From Tetradesmus obliquus (lineage: Eukaryota > Chlorophyta > Chlorophyceae > Sphaeropleales > Scenedesmaceae), in assembly GCA_030272155.1 (NCBI GenBank), contig CP126204.1:992001-1056000 (forward strand): DNA of 64,000 nucleotides, written 5' to 3'. The translations under genes and the position numbers were made by a program. The notes beneath the pieces are model-generated. The model saw nothing but the letters and a program-made list of their open reading frames with translations, had not been told where the DNA came from and made no database searches. Shown one piece after another: positions 23,001 through 34,606 of the stretch (position 1 is the stretch's first letter; every line of letters starts with the position of its first letter).

Positions 23001-24870
23001 GCAGATGAGCAGGAAATTGCTTACTAAAGGACAGGTATCAACGCTGGGATGCATCACATGCACACACACAAACACAAACACACGTCGGCTGCAACCAAAG
23101 CGCACCACCGACCACAATACCAGGCTGAGCTCAGCTGGCTTGCTGCTCTGCATGTTGCTGCATTACGCACACGATCTGTGTGCTCCTGGACAGCCGCTTG
23201 CAGGAAGCTTTGCAATTTGGCCCGCCAGCCCACCTGCTGCGCCTGTGCCGGCCCTTCCAATGACGCCTGCTGCTGCTACGCTAGTGCATGTGATCTGCGA
23301 TTTGGCAGAGCCTCTTACGGAAGCATAATCCAGCCCGCCTGCTGCGCCTGTGCTGGCCCTTGGAATGATGCCTGCTGCTACGTTAGTGCATATGATTGTG
23401 ATTTGGCAGAGCCTCTTGGCGATGCTACAATCCAGCCCATTATGGTAGGAGGCGTGCCCTTCCTTAACTTACGCGGGTGTCAAGTGTGAACACACCACGT
23501 GTAGCTCATTCACTCATTCATTTATTCATTCATCCAGCTCACCTGCAGCGCCTGCGCCGGCCCTCTCAATGATGTCTGCTGCTGTCTGGGTCAGCCCCAC
23601 AATGCGCGGCACCAGTGCACGCAGCGAGGCAGCGCCAAATGCGGGCAGTGCTGCGCGCCGCACGGCTGTGTGCATTGGGCCGTCGGGCTCGCTGAGAATG
23701 TTGCGGTGGGGTGCACCAGTCATGCTGGTGTAGATGTCATAAATGGCGGGCGCCTGCAGAGCATGGCAGTGGATTTGAAGCGTATTCACAGTGGGTGTTG
23801 TGATCAATTTGTAGATGCTGTGGAGGTGTAAGCGGCGTGCTGGTGCAGTTGTCGCAGATGGCGGGCGCCTGCGCATGCAGTAGTTTGGTGGGCAGGCAGT
23901 GTGGCCCTTTGCGCAGCAGCCTGGGCAGCCTCCTGTGGCGCCGGCAGGCAGGGTGTGTTGGTTTGTAACTTGCTAATCATATGTACAAAGTACACACGCA
24001 ACATACGGACCCTACCTTGGGCAGGCAGTGTGGCTCTTTTCACAGCAGCCTGGCAGCCTCCTGTGGTTCTGACAAAAACAGCACCCGCACAGGGCCCACA
24101 CCTTTTCTTTTGTACGACAGCACGTGACACTCCAAACCCCAGTCTTTCTTGTCAGTCAGCAACATGGCAGCTGCCACATTCAGAACGCAACACACACGAG
24201 ATATGCAGCAGTGTACTGCACTGTAGCGTGAAACCACACCTTGGGCAAGCAGTGTGGCCCCTTGCGCAGCAGCCTGCTGGCCTCCTGTGGCTGCGACGGG
24301 ACGAATGTCAAAGTTCTTGACGTCTCAACATAACAGTTTCAAACTACAAATTCAACACAAGCGACATACGCGACACATCCTGGGCAGGCAGTGTGTCCCC
24401 TTGTGCAGCAGCCTGCTGGCCTCCTGTGGCTCTGACAGGAACAGCATTGCCGACTGCAACATAACTGTTACTAAACAGATCCTAACACATGCAACATACT
24501 GGCACACCTTGGGAAGGCAGTGTGGCGCCTTTTTGCAGCAGCCTGGCAGCCTCCTGTTGAGCCACAGCTCGACAGGGACAGCACTCGCACAGGGCCCACG
24601 CAACACACACAACACATGCAGCAGTAGGCAGCACACCTTGGGCAGGCAGTGTGGCCCCTTGCGCAGCAGTCTGCTGGCCTCCTGTGGCTCTGACAGGAAC
24701 AGCACCCGCACAGGGCCCACGCGCGTGGCCACCAGCGGGCCGTGCTGGCGCTCCCACTCCAGCATGCGGGCTGACAGCTGCAGCAGCACGGGCGGCAGCA
24801 AGAGCAGCATTAAGAGCAGTATTAAGAGCAGCAGAAGCAACAGCAACAGCAGCAGCAGCAGACTTGGCAT
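19369..24870 (-). CDS. Cytochrome P450 with altered I-helix
   Basis: Eight exons join in phase: 24870-24637, 23753-23543, 22953-22866, 22555-22430, 22205-22123, 21844-21553, 20331-20230 and 20020-19369 (595 residues). The N terminus (MPSLLLLLL...) is a signal anchor, followed by LEWERQHGPLVATRVGPVRV. Next come a C-helix-like GPMHTAVRRAALPAF, the I-helix ASAGFEAASHGAAW, the K-helix VIQETLR, the APYPMG and SFDPTRWL segments, and the heme signature FSLGPRDCIAQALARVE with its Cys ligand. Two signatures deviate: the I-helix A-G-x-E-T-T/S has Ala-Ala instead of Thr, and the heme motif ends in Ala rather than Gly. A Ser/Ala/Gln-rich insert lies between the Trp-Leu block and the heme loop. P450 identity is certain; the substrate and CYP family are unknown. 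Confidence 0.9.
20500..20762 (-). repeat. Ghost copies of P450 exons 6 and 7
   Basis: At 20762-20690 lies a copy of the end of exon 6 (EFEDCSR through IQETLR) followed by a GTGCGC donor. At about 20545-20500 lies a copy of the start of exon 7 (PPDATGT) preceded by GTGCAG. Both are in the intron between the intact exons and truncate abruptly. Confidence 0.75.
20800..21440. other. Atypical G-run and AT-rich block inside a P450 intron
   Basis: This part of the intron between P450 exons 6 and 7 differs from its surroundings. It has an AT-rich patch (about 20870-20930), a G-rich patch with several runs of six or more G (20941-20973), a 28-base G homopolymer (21312-21339) and a C run (about 21389-21398). 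It lacks the CAG repeats found elsewhere. It may be an inserted element, but I found no terminal repeats or coding region. Confidence 0.5.
23905..24600 (-). repeat. Donor-side ghost copies of P450 exon 1
   Basis: Five to six copies of the 3' end of exon 1 (reading LFLSEPQEASRLLRKG and on to the CLPK end) lie in the intron that follows it, near 24560, 24430, 24270, 24060 and 23930. Some keep a GT donor. The first intact copy, attached to the signal anchor, is the real exon. Two similar short copies of the end of exon 2 lie at about 23215-23262 and 23325-23380. Confidence 0.8.
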
Positions 24871-27410
24871 GCGGTTGACGCGTGAAGACCCTTGCTGCCA
24901 GTTACTCCAATTTACAGCAGAGACGCATCAATGGCGGGGTGTTGGCTGGAGTTGTGCTGCACTCAAGTTAGAGCAGAGACGCATCGATTGTGGGGTGTTG
25001 ACTGGAGTTGTTCTGCAGTAAACCGCACTTCAACGTGGAGGTCATGCTGGCCGCTCTTTCCTGTGCAGTAGGATAACAAAGCTCTTCAACCGCAAAGCAA
25101 ATCATGTGTGGCTGCACCCACCCACTGGTCTCCAATGTGCTTGCCATGCCCCAGCAGCCAGTGCGGGGCAGCAGGGCCCGGAATGGACCTGCAGCATCAG
25201 CACATGCGTTGTTATAATGCTAGCAGGAATTATCTCTTCGACGCCCACTTCGTTCGACTACTTCCATCTGCTGCACATGCTAAAAGACTCTGAAGCAGCA
25301 GCTGTTGTACTCTGCCTGATACAAGTGTGCAACTTTTGCCTCAACAGCTGCAGGCTTTCCAGTGCTGTGGCAGGAGGTGATGTACAACGTTTGTAATTGA
25401 AGCGGGCATATCATTTTTGTGTGAAGGCATGCACATGAGGTGGCTGCCTGCAGCTGCACACAGCCTGGCCGCCAGGCAAGCGGCTTGCTTTGCAGTTGCT
25501 GGTGTGACTCACACCAATGATTTGTGATAAAATGCCAAGGTCGCCTGCTGACCGTGCATAAGGCACTGCCAGCAAGGAGGCCCGCTGCACCCTCACCTCC
25601 ACTGCAACCAGCTCATCAGTTCTTTGTGAATCCAAAGCAGCACCCACAGCAGTGCCGGCAGTCCCACCGTGGCAATGGCAGCAGCAGTGACATCCACTGC
25701 CTCCTGCCCAAACAGCAGCATGCTGCTTTAAGGTTTGGTGAAATACGCTGTTATGTTTTGAATTACAAACAAGCTGCGTAGCGAGTTGCAGTCCCAACCA
25801 ATGTTCAGGGTGTTCGCGCTCTGGATGATGCCGGGTCCAAGCTCGCTGCCAACTGCAAGCTTTTTGCACCAGAGAAACAGGCGGTCAATGTTATGTAGCA
25901 TCGTGCTGTCTGAGCGTATGTAAGTGGTGCTGCTGAAGCTGCCGACCCAGCTACCCAGCAGGTGCCTTGAAGGTCACCGGCGCCAAAACGGGACGGGTCC
26001 GTACAGACATGACAGCTGCAACCCAATCTGGACCAAAAGCCAGGGCAGTCCCACGTCGTTTGCCTGCTTTTGCAGCATAAGTATAAGCCAGCACTTCACG
26101 TAGTAGATTATCAGGTGCTGCTGCAGGCCTGTTGAAATGAGGGGCGCCGTGCCAGCTTGGGCTTGCACTACAATTCGTGCTGATCCTATCTCTCTGCCTT
26201 TACTGCCGCTGCTGCCCAGTCAGACATTACCGTTTGCAGGGAGGCAGCAACGCTAATGAAACCAAGCAAACGTTACCGTCACATATGGCGCACCCAGGGA
26301 CTCACACAGCCCTCTGTACAGCTGTACAGAACCAACAACAGCAGGCGCAACAACTTGTTGAACTGTTGAACCGTAGCGCTACGGTCGGACCAATGGTTGA
26401 CACACTCCACAAGTCACGCAGCGGCTGCGTAGTGCAAGCAAGCATGTGCAACCCAGGCACCAGTGATGAACAGTGCTTGGCGCCGCTGACTTGCCTTATG
26501 TCAGGCTGCCATGAGTGGCGGACCACCGCCCATGCCAAAAGCCCTACATGAGCAGTACATCTTTCCTGACTGAAGAACACAGATGTACTGCCAGCTGCTG
26601 TGCGGCTGGCCGGCAGGCTTACCCCAGCTGCCAGTGCATGCACAATGCATATACGTTAGCAGCGCTGAGGTCAACACACAAGCCCTGCTGCTGCATACTA
26701 CATGCATGCACACCTGGCATGCTGCTGTGTGCAGTGCTTCCGTAGTTGAAGAAGTCTCCAAGATTGTGACCGCAGGCGGCAACCTAGTCAAACACCCATA
26801 CCCAACATGAACCGCAGCTCAACACCAGCCACTCCTGCAAGGTGCTTTGCACTATTTTTTGGCCACGCAGCGGCTCACCGCATTGAAAAACTGCTTGCAG
26901 CCGACAATGCAGTACATTTTGTCGAAAATAGCCAATGCCAAACAGCAACGAGCCTTCACTACAGCCTGCTGTGGCAGCAGGCAATGCAGCCAAGGCCGTG
27001 CACAGTGCTGCCCTGCCCCTACAGCAGCAGCATGCACCACAGCATGATGTCATGATGCAGCGGGCTCCGTCAGCATCAGGCGTCAAATCAAAACACAACA
27101 ACATGAAGTTTCAGGCCATGCGCATGCATGCGCCAAACCAAAACATCACTCAGAGCCCTGCCATGCCAGCAGGATGCTGCACATCCTTCCCGCAGCTGCT
27201 GCAGCATCAGCAGCAGCAGCTGCTGATGCTGCTGCTCTCGCAACACAACATAGACTCCCAAGACCAGCTAGTCGCAAAGAAAAAGCACCCCTGCTGGCAG
27301 GCTGCTGCCAGACTTCCCCACTGCTGCTGCTGCTTGTGCAATGCAGCCAGACTTTCCCAATGCTGCTGCTGCTGCTGCTGCTTGTGCAATGCAGCCACAA
27401 AAACAGCAGC
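24871..27410 (-). other. Unresolved stretch with a few exon-like pieces
   Basis: Between the P450 start and the CCT8 end I find no gene that I can name. On the minus strand some pieces look like membrane-protein exons with plausible splice sites: TAAAIATVGLPALLWVLLWI (about 25690-25600), VGLPWLLVQIGLQLSC (about 26060-25975), and a Cys-rich IFDKMYCIVGCKQFFNA ending at a GTGAGC donor (about 26960-26890). They may be parts of one unrecognised membrane protein, but I could not join them. Confidence 0.3.
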
Positions 27411-30400
27411 TTAGTCGTCGTCACCATCGCCTGCGCGAGGCTTGGGCCCTCCTGCCTGCTTGGCCATGATGATTTGGTCAACCTTGAGCACAGTGACCAC
27501 TGCATCTGTGGCCAGCCGCACTGCCCACCACTTGGCCGCATACACGTCCATGATGCCCTCTGCTGCCAGGTCCTTGGGGGCGCCGCTCTCGATGCACACG
27601 CCAGCGTTTACCTGTAGAGCAGAAGAAAGTGCACACAGTATCAGCAAGGAGTTCATCTTGGCACGCGCCACATAATAATTCGCACGCCCACAACCTTCCT
27701 GCACAAGCAGCAGCAAGCGCGGGGGATCCGTCATCAATGTGTACGGTCAGCAAGAGCCGCTCAAAGCACCACCAATGCACGTCCATGATAGCCTCTGCTG
27801 CCAGGTCCTTGGGGGCGCCGCTCTCAATGTCCACGCCAGCGTTTACCTGCACAGCAGAAGAGCAAGCACATGCAATCAAGCAACAGCATTTACCTACACA
27901 GCAGCAGGAAGCGATGAGAGACGCGTTGCCAAGTAATCAGCAAGATGCACGCACACCGCGTCCAGTGCAAGCCGAGCACAACAGCACCCTTGCAACAGGC
28001 ACCATGCAAGCGAGCACCGGAGTGGCGGCTGCCATAAAGGCTGCCGTTGGGGTGTCATGAAAGCAGCCAAGCAGGCAATCTGGTGGTTCTGCAGCAACGC
28101 ACCTGGCCCTGCGCGTGTGTCGCGTACAGGCGTGCCAGCACCTCGCTGGCCCATTATAAACAAAACAGAAGCAGCACAACCCTACCGACACACACAGAAG
28201 ATGCAAATGCACCTGGAGTTGCGCGTGTGCCGCGTATAGGCGTGCCAGCACCTCGCTGGCCTGCTCTACCCAAACAAACAAGAAGCAGCACAGCCTGCCT
28301 ACACACAGAGGTGGATGCTAGCATGCTTGCTTGATATCTCAATGCTGCCTGAATGTCAACACAAACACGAGCGCACCTGGCCCTGCGCGTGTGCCGCGTA
28401 CAGGCGTGCCAGCACCTCACTGGCCTGCAGCCCGCTGTTCTCAGCAATGGTGCGCGGCACCACCTCCAGCGCCTCCGCAAACCTGCATCAGCAGCAGCAG
28501 CAGCAGCAGCAAAGGCAGCAGCACAGGGTTGGTCGGTGCCAAGCACGATGATTGTGGCTGTTCCCCTCAATGGTGCAGAGAACTATCTCCAACCCCTCCA
28601 AAAACCTGTGGGTGGTTGAGCAGCGGCAGCGGCAGCGCAAAAGGGTCTGCTCAAAACCAAGCACAACAGACACACACCAAGCACAACAAACACAAGGTGA
28701 CATGGAAGACGCATTCTCATCATAACTTGTTGTGGAAGGCAGCTGTGGCTGCCGCAGACGGGGTGCCACAACGCCAGCTGCAGTGCCAGCAATTCAAATT
28801 AAGTCGTACATTTGCAAACCCCCTGCTGCTCACCGCGCGATGGCGTACTGGTCCAGCCCCGTCTGCTTCTTGCCAAAGTCAGCCACCTGGCGGGCCATCT
28901 CAATCTCTGACGCGCCGCCGGCAGGCACGCAGCGCGCGTCACGGCACAGCGCCTGCAGCGGGTCGGCAGCAGCAGCAGCACAACAAAAGTCTCAGATGAA
29001 GCAGCACAACAAAAGTCTCAGATGAAGCAGCACAACAAAAGTCTCAGATGAAGCAGCACAACAAAAGTCTCAGATGAAGCAGCACAACAAAAGTCTCAGA
29101 TGAAGCAGCATCTCAAGCATCTAGCATCGAGGTCGGCTGTGCCGCACCCATCAGGTATTCACTGGGACAGCCAATGGTACAGTTTACGACGCCATATGAG
29201 GTCTGAACAGTGGTAGATTGATATTTCAGGCACACCGCACCTTGTATGCGTTGATGCCATCATCCACGGCCCTCTCCACATCGTCAAGGAAGCCTTCTGT
29301 TGACCCCAGCAGCAGCAGCGTGGCCAGCACCCATTCGAACAACCAACACCCAGACCATCAACCCTGCATCCAAAAGCCAAAGCGCACCTTGTATGCATTA
29401 ATGCCGTCATCCACAGCGCGCTCCACATCGTCCAAAAAGCCTTCTGTGGACCCCCGCAGCACCAGCGTGGCCACACTGCCCAGGGAGGCGTCCTGCTGCA
29501 GCACCACGCAGTTGGCCCCGCCCACCTCGCGCACCTCAATCTGCAGCAGCAGCAGCAACAGCCACAGCGGTTCATGAGAACCAAACGTAACAACATACTG
29601 AGAGGTCATACATGAGCGACGCGTCCTGCTGCAGCACCACGCAGTTGGCCCCGCCCACCTCACGCACCTCGATCTTCAGCAGCAGCAAGAGCAGCAGCAG
29701 CAGCAGCAGCAGCGGCGGCCATACATGACGGTCAAAACGCAACCCCTACCGATGCATAGCAACCCCAAACCTACTGCACACCTACATCACTGCCTGGTAG
29801 ACAACACCACCACCCTCAACACGCATCTTCTCCCACCTGCTGTGCAAAGCCCAGCTCGTCCGGCTGTGGCACCTGCAGCTTCAAACCAGCGGCTGCACCT
29901 GCCAAACTCATACCAAGTAATGAAAGAAGATCATGATAGTAGTAAGCCGCACCTGCTTTGCAAAGCCCAGCTCATCTGGCTGCGGCGCCTGCAGCTTGAC
30001 AATGGCCACAGCCCCGTGGCCCTGCATACAGATATACTCGCCCGTCTAACAAGGCACACACCAGTTTGAAAAAGCAAACTCTCCCCCCACACACCTGCTT
30101 TGCAAAGCCCAGCTCATCTGGCTGCGGCGCCTGCAGCTTGACAATGGCCACTGCAACTGCATGATTACTTCAGTTGTAAGCACACTACAAGAAACGCATC
30201 TTAGGTAGCCGCACCTGCTGTGCAAAGCCCAGCTCATCCGGCTATGATGCCTGCAGCTTGACGATGGCCACTGCAACCGTCACGACTACATCATTTGTAA
30301 GCACACTACAGGAAACTCATCTTGGGTAGCCGCACCTGCTTTGCAAAGCCCAGCTCATCCAGCTGTGGTGCTTGCAGCTTCACAATGGCCACAGCCCCCG

Positions 30401-33400
30401 TGGCCCTGCATACGGACATGATCACCCCTCTATCCAGGCACACAACCAGTCTGAAAAAGCAAGCTTTCCCCACACACCTGCTTTGCGAAGCCCAGCTCAT
30501 CCGGCTGCGGCGCCTGCAGCTTGACAATGGCCACTGCCCCCGTGGCCCTGCAGAAGCGGCGCATGTCAAACTTGGAGGGGATGCGCAGCGCCAGCAGCCC
30601 GTATTTCTCGATGAAGTGCATCGCCATCTCGCCAATGGCTCCACCAGACACGATCACCTGCGGTTACAGCGTAAAAAATGAAACAGTGTCAGTAACATAT
30701 GATATAAGGAGGTGAGCGCCAGCAGCCCGTACCTCTCAATGAAGTGCATCGCCATTTTGCCGATGGCACCACCAGGCACGATGACCTGCGGTTACAGCGT
30801 TGAAATAACATAACAGCGTCAGTAACATATGATACAAGGAAGTGAGCGCCAGCAGCCCGTACTTCTCAATGAAGTGCATCGCCATCTCGCCAATTGCACC
30901 ACCAGACACAATGACCTGCGGCCACAACTTTGATTGAGTCATTGTGTCAGTGATGTAACAGGAAGAGGTGTATGTACTTCCTGATGAAGTGCATTGCCAT
31001 CTTGCCGATGGCGCCACCAGATGCAACAACCGGCGGATACGATGACCAAACAGGAGGTGGTGGGCATACCACAATGTGTGCAGGTCTTCGGCAAGTGCTA
31101 CAACAGATGTGTGTACCACGCTGTAACCCTGCCGCAACCCTATGGATCCTTCAGAAATGTCTGCATCACCACCTCACCTTGACGCCGCTGTCAGCAATGA
31201 CCTTCACTTACTGCTACGTCACACAGGAAATGCCTAGGATGTACTCAACGCCTACGCTGTTTGGACACTTCAATTATATTCAGCACCCCACCTTGGCGCC
31301 GCTGTCTGCGATGGCCTTTACATACTGCCATACAATACACGAGATTCCTAGGACGTACTTGACGCCAAATGCTTGAAAAACGCTTCATTCAGCACCCCAC
31401 CTTGGCGCCGCTGTCTGCGATGGCCTTCACGTACTGCTATACAACCAATAAATTTCCTGGGATGTACTAAACGCCTACGCTGTTTAAACACTTCAATTGT
31501 GAATGAAGCAGCACCCACCTTGGCGCCGCTGTCTGCGATGGCCTTCACGTACTGCTCCAACTTCTCTTCCTCAGACCTGCAGCCAGGGCAGCACAGCAGC
31601 ACAAAGTAAATCAATGCTCAGTGTTTTGCGCACAAGCCGGTAGCAGTGCAGGGTTGAGGATCTGACAGAAGCACCCGAAGCCTTGACACATCCCGCTCGC
31701 TACCCAGGCAACGCGCACGCTGCGCCAATCAAGTCTCCGCTGCTGCCTGATGATGTTTTTAAAAACGTACCAAAGGTCTCAAAGTGACAGTCAAATAACA
31801 CTATAACATAACGCACCGTGAGTAGCCCTCCAGCTCCTCAGCTGACTTGATCAGCACTGTGCCCTTCGTCTCCGGCCCGCTGGTGTCCACGCCCTGCAAA
31901 CACACACATTGAGTGGTTCTTTTCTTGAAAACCGTTGATTCAAACAGTGCCAGAGGGCAGACACTGCAGCACGCGCGTCTCTGTCAGCGATCAATACTTC
32001 GCACGCATCCCACCACAACACAACTTGTGCAAGCGAGAGTTCCCTGGCCAGCTGGCGCTGCACCTGTGCGCAGATGCAACAAGAAAACCTCTCATTCCTC
32101 CTGCCCCCGCCTGTCTGAGCCCCCTCTCCTGCTGGTTCTTGTGTTCTATTTTCTCACCTGTGCGTAGACCACCACCTTGGCGTTCTCCACGCACTTGACG
32201 CTGCCCTCTGCATCACGCTTCAGCACCATGCCCTTCACCACCTGCGACACACAGCATAATCACACAGTAGGAAGAAGGTCTGGCTGTCTGATATCTCTAA
32301 CTATCAGAATTTGCACTATTACTAGGTTGCGCTTCAGCACCATGCCCTTGACCACCTGCAGAGCACACACAACATCATCATACAGCAGCATGCAGTTCAA
32401 GGTCATGTTTCTCAATCCCTGTCAGGATCGGCAATACGGCACCAATGCGCATTACATGTACATCCTCAATGCCCATGCTTGTAAAAGTAGTAAACCATCT
32501 TGTTCCAGCAACACACGTAGTAACAAGAGTAACATAGGAACTAGCCGCCGCCCCCCGCAACATTTTCAAGCAGCACACCTGTGAGTCGGGCAGTGCCCCT
32601 CCCATGATCTTCACGATGCGCACATTGTCAACGTTGAAGTTGTGCGGGTTGCTTGGAATGACATCAATGCACTCCCCAAACCACCATCACAATGTCAAAG
32701 TAAACATAAATCACAACAAGCTTGCTGCGCACATGTGAGTCTGGCAGCACGCCGCCCTGTATCTTCACGGTGCGGCTGCAAATGACGTAGAGAATTTGCC
32801 CAGAAACCCAAACCCCGCACCTGCGAGTCTGGCAGTGCCCCTCCCCTGATCTTCACGCTGCGCACGTTGTCCACGTTGAAGTTGTGCACCACAAGATATT
32901 GTAACAAACTGCTAACAAACCTTAGAACCTCACCTGCGAGTCGGGCAGCGCCCCTCCCATGATCTTCACGATGCGCACGTTGTCCACGTTGAAGTTGTGC
33001 GGGTTGCTTGGAACGACATCAATGCACGCCTCAGCGATCAGCGGCGCAAGCAGGTCTTCATAACCGAGCTGCTTGCTGCTGATGGCACCACGCAGCCGCA
33101 GCGCAACCTGCGGCAAAACAAGAAGGGCATGCGGCAACAATCGGCTGTTATGATTGAGTTGTATTCAGGCAGTATGTTGTTGTTAGGTGTGAAGAAAATG
33201 TGCTTGTACATGGGTAGAGGTATGAATCGTTGGTGCGTTTCAAAGGGTTGTGGAGTCATTGTTGATTTGTTGAGCATGAATGTGACGGCGCGGCGCCAGC
33301 AGGTCCTCATAGCCCAGCTGCTTGCTGCTGATGGCACCACGCAGCCGCAGCGCATCCTGCGGCACAGCACAGAGGGCATGAGGCAACAACCGATTGTGTT

Positions 33401-34568
33401 ATGTCGTGTTGGGTCGCGCGTGCGCATGCCCTGCCTGCACCTGCTGCTGCCACTGGAGCGGGGCAGCAGTCGCCACTGCATCTGCCGTCGATGCTTCACA
33501 CACCAAGCGTATAATACTAATGCGCTGGCAGCTGTGTTACAATCATGTGAGCGGCTCTTGGCTCCTGCTGCACCTCCTGCTGCAGTGCTGCTGCTCCCCC
33601 CCACACCCCTCCTTGTCCTGCGCCCACTCACCGCTGCCTTGTCCTTCACGTCCAGTGTGTCAGTGCCGGGCAGCACTAGGCTCTCCAGCACTGACAGCGC
33701 CTGCAGCAGCAGCAGCAGCAGCAGCAGCAAATAGCAGAGCGAGTTGTGTTATAGCGGCACCAGAACCCAACAATTAGCTGACGCCAGCACTACTTTCAAC
33801 ATCGATCGTTAGCTCCGCTGCCCCCATCATGGCACTCATGCAGCCTGCTCCACATTTCCCACTGCACTGACGTGGCAGGCAACATGGCAGTAACTCGCTG
33901 CCGCAACACAATGGACACGCAGTGCCCCAGGCGCGCTGAAAGCCCTCCCCCATACGTTGCACAGCAGCACCGTTGCAGTTCACACCCTCGAGAACCTCCC
34001 TACAACACATGGCGCAGAGCTATTGCCCCTCGCACCTTGTCTGAGGCGCGCTGGTAGCCCTCTGCAATCTTGCTGGTGTGCAGCAGGATTGCAGCAATCA
34101 TGTAGTCCGGAATCGATTCAAATACACCTACACACCTTGTCTGAGGCGCGCTGGTAACCCTCTGCAATCTCGCTGGTGTGCAGCACCCTTGCAGCAACCA
34201 CAACGTCCAAAAATCATTCAAATACACCTTCGCACCTTGTCTGAGGCGCGCTGGTAGCCCTCTGCAATCTCACTGGTGTGCAGCCCATCCCGCAGCAGCA
34301 CCTCAGCATTGCCCAGCAGCTCCCCGGCCAGCGTAAGCACCTGCAGCAGCAGCAGCAGGCAGCAGTGAAAGTGAGTACAGCGCCAGCAGCAGCAGCAGCG
34401 ACAGCACCTCCGCATTGCCCAGCAGCTCACCAGCCAGCGTAGGCACCTGGCAGCAGCAGCAGCAGTGGCGCAGTGAAAATGAGTACAGGTTCAACAGCAG
34501 CAGCACCTGGCAGCGTCAGCAGGCGGCAGCAGAAGTGAGTACAGTCCCAGCAGCAATAATTCAATCGG

Positions 34569-34606
<38 letters not shown>

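Noticed and set aside
23526..24870. A second P450 gene made of the repeated N-terminal pieces
   Set aside because: The pieces are copies of the end of one exon only; a single eight-exon model explains the full length.
26500..26580. Short plus-strand frame MSGGPPPMPKALHEQYIFPD as a gene start
   Set aside because: It ends after 20 codons without a usable donor and no continuing exon was found.
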